From positions 1 through 12,471 of the forward strand of contig DASRUE010000016.1 of NCBI GenBank assembly GCA_035687895.1: a DNA stretch of 12,471 bases. Direction: 5' to 3'. Of the stretch, positions 1-7,168 are shown piece by piece. The stretch's first letter is position 1, and the number at the start of each line of letters is the position of its first letter. This DNA comes from JAERML01 sp035687895 (GTDB lineage Bacteria > Bacteroidota > Ignavibacteria > UBA10030 > UBA6906). The translations under genes were made by a program, and so were the position numbers. The notes beneath the pieces are model-generated. The model was given only the letters and a program-made list of their open reading frames with translations, was not told the origin of the DNA and ran no database searches.

Positions 1-1
1 A

Positions 2-30
2 AGGTTACCCAAAAGGAGGTCTAAAGTCAA
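2..30 (-). promoter_or_regulatory. Candidate sigma70-type promoter firing leftward out of the window
   Basis: On the minus strand TTGACT (25-30, five of six matches to TTGACA) is followed after exactly 17 nt by TAACCT (2-7, three of six matches to TATAAT). It lies downstream of the aldo/keto reductase and points off the left edge, so it would serve a leftward gene whose start is not in the window. The -10 is weak. The call rests on the -35 box and the spacing, which match other intergenic regions here. Confidence 0.3.
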
Positions 31-150
31 GCCCGATGGGATGGGGCTCCCCTACCTTGCATCCAATGCAGGGAATGAAATCAGCCGTTGAGCCGGAGTT
101 TGTTGTCGATCAGGAAGATTGCAGAAGAATTCACCAGGTGCCTCAACCTG

Positions 151-1116
151 TCACCACGACGACTTGAACCAGCTTGCATCGGCGAAGTACGGTCGGGTGA
201 GCTCTTCCAACTTCTTCATCTCACTCTCGGCGTAGGGCGTGAAGTCTGTGGCGATTCTTACATTCTCTTCCAGCTCTTTCACTGTCGAGATACCGACGAT
301 GATGGTGCTGACCGGGAGAGTCAGGACATACCGCATGGCCTGTTCCATTGTAGTGAGCCCGCCTTCCCGGAAGATTCGTCCCCGCGCCGGCACTTTCATC
401 CCGATCACGGCCATCTTCTTCTCCACCGCGACCGGCAGGAGGTTCTCGATGAACGATGCTTTATGTCTGTCTGCCGCATTGAGCGCCATCAGAATCGAGT
501 CGAACGGATGTCGCTCGATTGCAGTCCGGAGGATGAACGGATCCCTGTGCCCCGTGATGCCGAGGAAGCGGACCATTTTTTGCTCTTGCGCTTTCTGCAA
601 AGCTTTGAGGGTTCCGTCCTTCGCGAAGATCTTCTCCAGATCGCTTTCTGTTCTCACGTTGTGTATCTGCCACAGGTCGAGATGGTCGGTCTGCAGGTTT
701 TTCAGCGAGCGCTCCAGCAGACGCATGGCGCCATCATAGCTCCGGTCGTGCGTCTTGGAGGCAAGGAAGACCTCCTTGCGTCGGGTCTTCATAACACGGC
801 CAATGTACGTCTCACTCACTCCGCCGCCGTACGCTGCTGCAGTGTCGATGTAGTTCACCCCAAGGTCAATTGCCCGGTTAATGATCGCCGCGGCATCGTC
901 ATCCCGGTCCTCTTCCTCAAGCGTCGCCTGACCTCCCAGGCTGAAGATACGGACCGGGTGACCGGTCTGCCCTAACGGACGAGTGGACATGCCCCCTCCC
1001 GTCACTTGAGCCATAGCCTCCAGTGGTCGGAGCTTCGCTGCAATTCCCGCCAGCGCTGCACCTCCTACGACGGTGCCAACGAATTTTCTGCGGGTGAATT
1101 TCTTCTCGTCGTTCAT
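151..1116 (-). CDS. Tat-exported aldo/keto reductase
   Basis: A 321-residue NAD(P)H-dependent aldo/keto reductase. The N-terminus carries a twin-arginine signal: TRRKFVG at residues 8-14, then a small-residue hydrophobic stretch ending near AMAQ (34-37), so the enzyme is predicted to be exported folded to the periplasm. The AKR barrel follows, with the full catalytic tetrad visible: Asp91 in DTAAAYG, Tyr96, Lys121 in SKTH and His152 in IHN. The C-terminal STIIVGISTVKELEEN (270-285) matches the cofactor-phosphate-binding segment of the family. The ATG has a GAGGG Shine-Dalgarno 5 nt upstream. The gene sits 91 nt after the HHH barrel gene and probably has its own promoter (1168-1196), though read-through is possible. 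The substrate cannot be told from sequence. Related Tat-type AKRs are common in environmental bacteria and mostly uncharacterised. Confidence 0.92.
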   Translation of the reverse strand: MNDEKKFTRRKFVGTVVGGAALAGIAAKLRPLEAMAQVTGGGMSTRPLGQTGHPVRIFSLGGQATLEEEDRDDDAAAIINRAIDLGVNYIDTAAAYGGGVSETYIGRVMKTRRKEVFLASKTHDRSYDGAMRLLERSLKNLQTDHLDLWQIHNVRTESDLEKIFAKDGTLKALQKAQEQKMVRFLGITGHRDPFILRTAIERHPFDSILMALNAADRHKASFIENLLPVAVEKKMAVIGMKVPARGRIFREGGLTTMEQAMRYVLTLPVSTIIVGISTVKELEENVRIATDFTPYAESEMKKLEELTRPYFADASWFKSSW

Positions 1117-1167
1117 AAAACCCTCACTTCTGAAGAATGAAATTGCGAAGGATGATGTCTTGTCGAA

Positions 1168-1196
1168 AGCTTACTCAAATCTTCGGGCATTGTCAA
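1168..1196 (-). promoter_or_regulatory. Candidate promoter of the aldo/keto reductase gene
   Basis: On the minus strand a perfect TTGACA (1191-1196) is followed after 17 nt by TAAGCT (1168-1173, three of six matches to TATAAT). It lies 11 nt beyond the stop of the HHH barrel gene. Transcription would start near 1160 and give a leader of about 45 nt before the ATG at 1116. The -35 and spacing are ideal; the -10 is weak. I see no terminator hairpin between the two genes, so the reductase may also receive read-through transcripts. Confidence 0.4.
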
Positions 1197-1207
1197 GCCG
1201 CTGCATG

Positions 1208-3217
1208 TTACCAGTTGAGGTCAAGCTGAAGAGTGAACCTGTTGTCTACATTACCCAGGATCTCTGCATCGCCCGAGCTGATGGCCGAAACCTCTTCCCT
1301 CTCCGTCTGCTGATACTTGGCGGAAACAGTCAGTGCATCAAAGAGATCGTACCGGATTAGCAGATACCATCGTCGCCCTTTCCCATAGAGTGCCGGATTG
1401 GAGAATACACCGTGCAGGTCATTTTCGTATTCATACAAACGCGAGTTGTACGAATCGGTGTCAAAGAAGACGAGTCGCCCCTCGATGTTGAATCCAGGCG
1501 AACGTGTGTAGCGGATGTCCTGATAGAACAGGTACCCTCGCTCTGTCCGGCCTGTCGCATCGAACGCAATGGTGGTGGTTTCAAGCCTCCCCTTCACTCT
1601 GATGTTCCGGTTGACAACGTAGGTCGCTGTGGCACGGGTCTTCTGTTGGTCGCGCTCCATCAGCAACCGGGTCTCCCGGAGGAACGGGTCAATGGCCGGC
1701 TCAGTGGTCTCCACCGACTTGGTGCTGTACCGAAAAGAGATATTCAGCGCCCGTGTGAAATCGGCGGATGACTCCAGGAGGATATCGTGGCCGCGCGAAG
1801 GGAGCGGGTTCTCAAACGTCTGCCAGGGAAACTTGAACTGATCCAGATAACCTGACAGGCTCAACCACGGCATCGGGCGAAATCGGAGGCCAAGGTAAAG
1901 TCCCCGTTCGTTCTTCGTGTTGTCTGTCTCTCCGAATCCCTGCGCGTGGAGGTTGTTGAAACGGGGAGAGTAGTCCCGGTACACAAGCACAGCGGTCGCA
2001 GACGGGGTCAGCGCGATCAGTCCACCGACAAGCACCGCAGAAGCCCGCTCGCCTGATCTCGCTGCTTCCGCGAACAGGGAGAGCCGCTCGATCTGGAAGC
2101 AGCCATCGATCCCGACCACGTCAGCAGATGTCCCGGCGAAATCAAAAGGACGATCAGAGACAATGGCCTTGTTGAATGTGGAATGGTAGAACGTGCTGCC
2201 GAGATTCCATCCTTCCGGGGAAGCATAACGCACACGACCGCCGACCATGTCTTCCCGCGCGACTTGACGGCGCTGGCGCTCTGATTCGGTTCGGAACAAA
2301 CCTGACTCATAGAGGCTCGTCAGACGCCCTTCCGGGTCAACACTTCCATCGAGAGAACGACGCGAGAGGAACACCGTCGCAGTGACCTCTCCGCGGCCGA
2401 GAGGAATCACGGAGGAACCCGCAATGCCCCGAAGGAAGTTGAATTCATCGGATGAACGGTACGGCACAGCACCGAGACCCGACTTCCGCGCAATGCTGAT
2501 CTCGGTCCCCTTTCCGAACGCGCTCGCTCGCCAGAGCACGAGCCCCTGTCCTGCTTCAACGACATAGTCACCGGCAATCAATTGGGAGAAAATGAAAACA
2601 TCGTTCATCCGGATATACCAGGAAAGAAAACCTGTCGACGCCTTTTCGCCTGCATCCTTTTCAAAAAGTCCACCCACTTGCACATCCCGAGAGGTGAATG
2701 TGGCTCGGTTGTGCGATTTGAGGGACGAACCTGCATAAGACCCGTCGAGAAACCCACGCCGCGGCTGAAGGTCTCTGCTCGCACGGGAGCGAAGGTCCAA
2801 CCCGATGCGAGGGTCGTCTTGCATGGCTTCTTTAGTCTTGATATATGCTGCGAGCTTCTGAAACAGACTCTCCCCGATATCCTCCATCACTTTCAACTGT
2901 GCAATTGAAGTGAATCGCTTGACCCGCAACCTGAATCTCACAACTGCGAGAGCCTCGGCCGGTGTAACGCCGGGAACGGACTCAAGCTCTTCCGCAGTCA
3001 CAGTGTTGAGATCAAACGGATGTTCCTGTCTCCACTGGAGATTATCGATGGATTCAAGGTTTTCAGGTTCGGTCTGGATCTGATCGAAGAGTCGCTCTTC
3101 AAAGAACTCGGAACTGACAACCACTGAATCCGCACCGGGTCGGGTCTCATCGGGTTGCTGTCCGAGCATCCGGTACGGGAGCGCAACGACAAAGAAAAGA
3201 GCCCACAACCGCCTCAT
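1208..3217 (-). CDS. Helix-hairpin-helix domain protein with predicted outer-membrane beta-barrel
   Basis: A 669-residue predicted envelope protein. A signal peptide covers about residues 1-19 (hydrophobic LWALFFVVALP, probable cut after MLG). Residues about 60-130 hold tandem helix-hairpin-helix motifs of the ComEA type: FDLNTVTAEELESVPGV at 68-84, then a second unit, FTSIAQLKVMEDIG, at 102-115. From about residue 135 the sequence is rich in alternating hydrophobic/polar strands with aromatic girdles and ends in LQLDLNW, a C-terminus typical of outer-membrane barrels (Trp in place of the usual Phe). Proteins with this architecture occur widely in Bacteroidota, usually annotated only as HHH domain-containing proteins. 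HHH motifs often bind DNA, but no function is established for this family. The gene starts 2 nt after the stop of the PorV-like gene (TGA-AC-ATG) with a G-rich Shine-Dalgarno, so the two are co-transcribed and probably translationally coupled. Confidence 0.85.
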   Translation of the reverse strand: MRRLWALFFVVALPYRMLGQQPDETRPGADSVVVSSEFFEERLFDQIQTEPENLESIDNLQWRQEHPFDLNTVTAEELESVPGVTPAEALAVVRFRLRVKRFTSIAQLKVMEDIGESLFQKLAAYIKTKEAMQDDPRIGLDLRSRASRDLQPRRGFLDGSYAGSSLKSHNRATFTSRDVQVGGLFEKDAGEKASTGFLSWYIRMNDVFIFSQLIAGDYVVEAGQGLVLWRASAFGKGTEISIARKSGLGAVPYRSSDEFNFLRGIAGSSVIPLGRGEVTATVFLSRRSLDGSVDPEGRLTSLYESGLFRTESERQRRQVAREDMVGGRVRYASPEGWNLGSTFYHSTFNKAIVSDRPFDFAGTSADVVGIDGCFQIERLSLFAEAARSGERASAVLVGGLIALTPSATAVLVYRDYSPRFNNLHAQGFGETDNTKNERGLYLGLRFRPMPWLSLSGYLDQFKFPWQTFENPLPSRGHDILLESSADFTRALNISFRYSTKSVETTEPAIDPFLRETRLLMERDQQKTRATATYVVNRNIRVKGRLETTTIAFDATGRTERGYLFYQDIRYTRSPGFNIEGRLVFFDTDSYNSRLYEYENDLHGVFSNPALYGKGRRWYLLIRYDLFDALTVSAKYQQTEREEVSAISSGDAEILGNVDNRFTLQLDLNW

Positions 3218-3219
3218 GT

Positions 3220-4038
3220 TCAGATCCCCCCAAGGTCGACGCTGAGCGAGACGTGGTGCGTCGCGCCGAGATCGATATGGTTAGTGAATGCGTAATCGAG
3301 TTGGAGCAGGCTGTAATGCAACCCGACGCCAATACACAGAAGCGTTGGGTCGCTGGAAGTGCCACCGCGCAGTGCAATGAGATCAAGTATGGTATATTCA
3401 ACACCTGCATGCAGTTCAGCCGGAAACTGAAGTTCCTTGACGATGTCAATGACAATCGCCGCCTCGGGAAATGGCTGGTAGCTTACACCTGTAGAAAACA
3501 CCTGCGGGAGCTTTTCTTTCTCCTCTCCAAGCGTTGGCGCATTGATGTTCATAGCCGCAAACCCCCATCGCACCTCATCCGTTACCGAGAGAACCATGCC
3601 GACATCAAGACCGAACGTGGATGCCGAGCCGTAGTGTTCGATCGTCAGATGATAGTAGTCGACACTCGCTCCCACGCTGAACGCGGGAGTAATCGGCGTA
3701 CCAAAGGAAAGACGGAATTCCACTTCGCGATAGAGCGTAAACCCGAAACGCGTTCCTGAAAGAGCAAACGTTCCCAAGCCGGTTGGCTCAACGTAGCTGA
3801 ACGCTCCGCGGGCAAGTTCGGGAAGACCGAATTGTTGCGGGGCGTACATCAACGCAAGCGATCGCGATGGCAATGTGGCCAGAGTACCGGGATTGGTGAA
3901 TGCACTCCATGTGTCGAGCGGCGCTGCCACTCCCCCGCCACCGAGAGCGACGGAACGTCCGCCTGGCATCTGTGGCTCAAACGCCCCCAGGAGGCGCGAG
4001 GTTACGCAAAATATCAACACTATGACCGTCCGATGCAT
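3220..4038 (-). CDS. PorV/UPF0164-like outer-membrane protein
   Basis: A 272-residue predicted outer-membrane beta-barrel. A signal peptide covers about residues 1-18 (VIVLIFCVTSRLLG). The mature start GGRSVALGGGGVAAPLDTW (26-44), with TNPGTLA (48-54), fits the PorV/PorQ/UPF0164 pattern of a glycine-rich turn followed by an NP-A/G-LA motif. The C-terminus, LDYAFTNHIDLGATHHVSLS (247-266), is the family's usual closing strands. PorV proteins in Bacteroidota are outer-membrane partners of the type IX secretion system, but many paralogues have unknown roles, and this one is shorter than typical PorV. A strong AAGGAGGAA precedes the ATG. It is the first gene of the leftward unit with the HHH barrel gene and is divergent from porD, which suggests but does not prove a link to secretion. 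Confidence 0.75.
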   Translation of the reverse strand: MHRTVIVLIFCVTSRLLGAFEPQMPGGRSVALGGGGVAAPLDTWSAFTNPGTLATLPSRSLALMYAPQQFGLPELARGAFSYVEPTGLGTFALSGTRFGFTLYREVEFRLSFGTPITPAFSVGASVDYYHLTIEHYGSASTFGLDVGMVLSVTDEVRWGFAAMNINAPTLGEEKEKLPQVFSTGVSYQPFPEAAIVIDIVKELQFPAELHAGVEYTILDLIALRGGTSSDPTLLCIGVGLHYSLLQLDYAFTNHIDLGATHHVSLSVDLGGI

Positions 4039-4040
4039 AA

Positions 4041-4049
4041 TTCCTCCTT
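4041..4049 (-). promoter_or_regulatory. Strong Shine-Dalgarno of the PorV-like gene
   Basis: Minus-strand AAGGAGGAA, with GGAGG 4 nt before the ATG at 4038. It is the strongest ribosome binding site tied to a confirmed gene start in the window and fixes the start of the PorV-like protein. Confidence 0.7.
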
Positions 4050-4063
4050 ATAGAGCGGATTTG

Positions 4064-4092
4064 TTGAACCATTCTCGCAAAACGAGTATATT
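4064..4092 (+). promoter_or_regulatory. Candidate porD promoter in the divergent intergenic region
   Basis: TTGAAC (4064-4069, four of six) and TATATT (4087-4092, five of six) are separated by 17 nt. Transcription would start near 4099, giving a leader of about 37 nt before the porD ATG. The spacer contains a small inverted repeat, CTCG-caaaa-CGAG. On the opposite strand TATACT (4085-4090) overlaps the same bases and could be the -10 of the leftward PorV-like gene, although no good -35 for it is visible. Confidence 0.45.
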
Positions 4093-4135
4093 GAAGTCAC
4101 GCAACGAAGTGCTGGTCGATTCCAAAGGACATCAA

Positions 4136-5032
4136 ATGCGAATTCTCCCGGTCTGCATATTCCCCCTGATATTGGTTTCTCTGCCGCTCTCCGCGCAGCA
4201 GGTTGATTGCACAATTCAGGTAAACTATGAGAACGTCTCCACGAGCAACAAGGATTTTCTTGTCAACCTGCAAGATGATATCCGCAGCTATGTGAATGAC
4301 TATTCGTGGGGTTCTGACAATCTCGAGGAGAAGGTCAAGTGCACGGTGGATATTCGCGTGCAGGGTGTGGTGGGTGAGAACAAGTATTCGGCGCAGGTGT
4401 TTATTGGGAGCAAGCGGAGGATCGAGGGAACGGAGGAGAGCAGCGCGGTGCTTCGCTTGTTTGATGAGACGTGGGAGTTTACCTATGTCAAGAACCGCCC
4501 GATCAGCCACAATGCCTACTCCTTCAACGACCTTGCAAGCTTTCTTGATTTCTATATCTACCTTATCCTCGGGTACGACTATGACTCATACGAAAAGCAA
4601 GGGGGGAATCCGCACTTCCAGAAGGCGTCGGACATCGCCAGCCTCGGAAGGGCGAGCGGACAAAAGGGGTGGCAGCAAGGAAACAGCGGTTACAGCCGCA
4701 TTCAGTTCATCGGTGAGTTGCTGAACCCCAAGTTTGTCCCAGTCCGTATCGCGTCATACCAGTATCATTTCGACGGCCTTGATTCCCTCGCGAAGAACCC
4801 ATCCCGAGGTCTTGCCAATATGCTCGCGGCTGTTGAGAGAATCGGAAGGGCGAAGAAGGAGGTCGATCCCCGAAACATCGTGATCAAGACATTCTTCGAC
4901 ACCAAGTCAATGGAAATTGCTGACAAATTCTTCCGGTTCAACTACCCTGATCCTTCTGTCTACGTGAAGTTCAGCGTCATCGATCCGTCCCACCAGAACA
5001 CATACGAGGGGTATCGGAAGAAGGCGCGATAG
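4136..5032 (+). CDS. porD: Type IX secretion system protein PorD (DUF4835 family)
   Basis: A 298-residue exported protein of the PorD/DUF4835 family, linked to type IX secretion in Bacteroidota. The signal peptide is residues 1-20 (hydrophobic core ILPVCIFPLILVSLPL, likely cut after LSA). Family hallmarks follow in order: VDCTIQVNYENV (23-34), TWEFTY with the NRPISHNAYSFNDL segment (112-133), the FYIYLILGYDYDSY helix (139-152), KQGGNPHFQKASDIA (154-168) and QKGWQ (176-180). The length is normal. I chose the ATG at 4136 because AAAGGA lies 6 nt upstream and the signal peptide begins there; the frame is open back to 3875, but that extension lacks a signal sequence and overlaps the divergent gene. 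It is the only rightward gene here. Its TAG stop abuts the convergent neighbour's stop with no spacer. The exact molecular role of PorD is not well established. Confidence 0.85.
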   Translation: MRILPVCIFPLILVSLPLSAQQVDCTIQVNYENVSTSNKDFLVNLQDDIRSYVNDYSWGSDNLEEKVKCTVDIRVQGVVGENKYSAQVFIGSKRRIEGTEESSAVLRLFDETWEFTYVKNRPISHNAYSFNDLASFLDFYIYLILGYDYDSYEKQGGNPHFQKASDIASLGRASGQKGWQQGNSGYSRIQFIGELLNPKFVPVRIASYQYHFDGLDSLAKNPSRGLANMLAAVERIGRAKKEVDPRNIVIKTFFDTKSMEIADKFFRFNYPDPSVYVKFSVIDPSHQNTYEGYRKKAR

Positions 5033-7111
5033 CTACTTTCCTTCCGATGGGAGCGCATCCCGAGAGAACGTAATCTGTCGGATGGTATCTCCCATCTGGA
5101 TCATGTCCACCACGTCCATGCCTGCCGTCACCCGACCAAAAATGGTATAGTGCCCATCGAGATGTGGCTGACGGGAATGGGTGACAAAGAATTGAGACCC
5201 TTCCGTATCCTTTCCGGAGCTGGCCACCCCGACCATTCCGCGCTCATAGTGTGAGTATCCAAACTCGGACCGCATTGCGTACCCCGGCCCACCCCATCCA
5301 TCTCCTCGCGGGTCACCCCCTTGAATGACAAAATTCGGAACAACTCTGTGAAAAAGAAGGCCGCCGTAGAATCCCTTCTTAATCAGCGTTGCGATGTTGA
5401 CGCATGTAAACGGCGCCTCATCAGGGAACATCCTTATGGTGAACGCACCTCGCGACGTATGCACCATAATATGCGGGTGTTCTCTGAGCCATTCAAGCAA
5501 TGCCCAGTCGAAGTTGGTATGCGACTGTACGGAGTGAGGTGCAACATACTGGCGATACTCTTTTCCAGTAATCTTTTCCAGCGCCAGAGCTGCCTCCAAC
5601 GCGACCGCCCGGTCTGAATCATTCATCGTCGAGATCAGCGTGGACGTTGCAGCCTCCGCCTTAAGCGAACCCAGCGCTTGAATCACCGCTGTCATCGCCT
5701 CCACATCGCCGGGAGATTTCATTCGGTTGAGTGATTCTAGAAGAGGCGAGATCACCGTGCTGTCTGCTAAGAGCGAGTCGGCCAGAGCACCCGCTGCCGT
5801 CGTAATCACCGCCATGTCCTCCGAGCCCAGGGCACGGACGAAGGAAGAGCGGGCCGCTATGACCATTTCCCGCGACGGTGGAGCGAGGGCGCACGATGTC
5901 AGGATCGCATCGAGGGCGACACGCTGAACCTTCGGATCCACTTGGCGGGAGTAGCTGAGAAGTTCGGCATGGGCATCGCTGCCGAGAATATATCCCAGCG
6001 CCTCAATGTATGACGTCCGAAGCAGGTTTCCCTTTGACGCTGCAGCGGCAATCTCGGAAGTGGCATCGTTCCCAAATATCTTCGCCAACGCGATTGCGGC
6101 TTCTTTCTTCTGTCGCACAGTGTACGGACCGTCGAGCAGCGAAGTAAGAATGAGGCGCAGCTGTTCGGCTATTCCTGACCCGGTCACCTTCGGTCCCGCC
6201 AGTGAAGTGAGAACCGCCAGTGATACATGCTCGTTCGGATCGCTGATTGCTTTCACCAGTGCCGTCCCCACGCGCGGATCGAGGTTCAGGTCAACTCCGG
6301 CAAGAGCTTTGACCGCATTTACGCGCACGCGCCAATCCGGATCAGTCTCAGCGAGACTTGTGAGCACGTCGAGAGACGGTGGCACGTCTGGAAGCTTGCC
6401 CAGAACTGTGGCCACGTACATCCGCACCTGCGCATCCACATGATGTGCCAAGGAGACGATCTTGGCCACGCGTTCGCGCATCAACGCACCGTCGCCGATA
6501 CGCATCAGCGCGTATGCCGCTTTCCATTCTTCCCCCGGCACGTCCAACAACTCAGCCACCGCCGTTGTCGCTGCTACGGATTTGAAGTTGCGGTATGCAT
6601 ATCGCCCGATCGCAAGTGCAATTTCCCCTCGAACCTCTGCTCCGTTCGTTCGTCGTGTTACGGCTGCCACTTCATCCAGGCTTTCCCGGCTTCCGGTTTT
6701 CCCCAATCCTTCAAGAAGGCGGATCCGCACTTTTTCATTCTCTTCCTTGAGCAATTGTTTCAGAAGCTCCCGGGTAATCGTAGATCGTTGCACCGAACCG
6801 ATCACGGGGTTCATCTGCCCGAGCGCAAATGCTGCAGCCCGCCGAACATCCATAACCGAGTCACTTAGTAACACAATGAGAGAAGCGATGTGCATTGTGT
6901 CCTGCACTGAACCTGCAGCCAACGCTCCCTTCTCTTTGATGGCGGGCGATGAATCTGCAAGATGCTTGAGAAGAACAGTCGCATCTCGCAGATCCTGCGC
7001 CGTGAGAATTGCCCTCGTGGTTTCTGCCGAAACGGCTTGACTCAACACGGGTCGCGTTGCCAGAAAGACAAGACAAACAAGGGACACGATGTAGGGAAAT
7101 TGAGCGTGCAT
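5033..7111 (-). CDS. Secreted HEAT-repeat protein with C-terminal cyclophilin (peptidyl-prolyl isomerase) domain
   Basis: Counting from the GTG at 7120 the protein has 695 residues; from the preferred ATG at 7111 it has 692. A signal peptide (YIVSLVCLVFLA, cut near LSQA) leads to about twelve HEAT repeats (about 45-520), seen as recurring helices such as DVRRAAAFALG (91), KVRIRLLEGLG (130), EVRGEIALAIG (163) and RVRVNAVKALAG (264). Residues about 550-685 form a cyclophilin domain: FHRVVPNFVIQGGDP (590-604, with catalytic Arg592, Phe597 and Gln600), GSQFF (641-645) and HLDGHYTIFG (653-662). The human CypA positions Trp121 and His126 correspond to His653 and Tyr658, a variation also found in bacterial cyclophilins. 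It should act in the periplasm as a proline isomerase carried on a protein-binding solenoid; clients are unknown. Neither start has a clear Shine-Dalgarno. It is the last gene of the TatD-GT9 unit. Confidence 0.9.
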   Translation of the reverse strand: MHAQFPYIVSLVCLVFLATRPVLSQAVSAETTRAILTAQDLRDATVLLKHLADSSPAIKEKGALAAGSVQDTMHIASLIVLLSDSVMDVRRAAAFALGQMNPVIGSVQRSTITRELLKQLLKEENEKVRIRLLEGLGKTGSRESLDEVAAVTRRTNGAEVRGEIALAIGRYAYRNFKSVAATTAVAELLDVPGEEWKAAYALMRIGDGALMRERVAKIVSLAHHVDAQVRMYVATVLGKLPDVPPSLDVLTSLAETDPDWRVRVNAVKALAGVDLNLDPRVGTALVKAISDPNEHVSLAVLTSLAGPKVTGSGIAEQLRLILTSLLDGPYTVRQKKEAAIALAKIFGNDATSEIAAAASKGNLLRTSYIEALGYILGSDAHAELLSYSRQVDPKVQRVALDAILTSCALAPPSREMVIAARSSFVRALGSEDMAVITTAAGALADSLLADSTVISPLLESLNRMKSPGDVEAMTAVIQALGSLKAEAATSTLISTMNDSDRAVALEAALALEKITGKEYRQYVAPHSVQSHTNFDWALLEWLREHPHIMVHTSRGAFTIRMFPDEAPFTCVNIATLIKKGFYGGLLFHRVVPNFVIQGGDPRGDGWGGPGYAMRSEFGYSHYERGMVGVASSGKDTEGSQFFVTHSRQPHLDGHYTIFGRVTAGMDVVDMIQMGDTIRQITFSRDALPSEGK

Positions 7112-7168
7112 GAGGTTCACGAGGATGGAGTGAAATAGGCTGAGAACAATCGGAATATAGAAGTTCTC

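Noticed and set aside
55..73. CCTTGCAT / ATGCAGGG hairpin downstream of the reductase
   Set aside because: On the transcribed minus strand one pair becomes a C-A mismatch and no U-run follows, so it is not a credible terminator.
134..150. CAGGT / ACCTG hairpin directly after the reductase stop
   Set aside because: The stem is only five pairs and is not followed by a clear U-run.
36..167. AAAAGGAGGT at 11-20 followed by a rightward ATG frame of 43 codons
   Set aside because: The spacing is 15 nt, the frame runs into the antisense of the reductase end, and the product is featureless. The purine run falls within the spacer of a minus-strand promoter candidate.
88..975. Long rightward open frame of 295 codons
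   Set aside because: It lies opposite the clearly homologous aldo/keto reductase, starts with TTG, has no ribosome site and its product shows no recognisable domain.
3875..4135. Upstream extension of the porD reading frame
   Set aside because: It overlaps the divergent PorV-like gene, is rich in Arg and Pro without a signal peptide, and the ATG at 4136 has both a Shine-Dalgarno and a clean signal sequence.
6227..6868. Rightward open frame of 213 codons
   Set aside because: It is antisense to the HEAT repeats, is Cys- and His-rich with no domain, and reflects third-position bias of the real gene.
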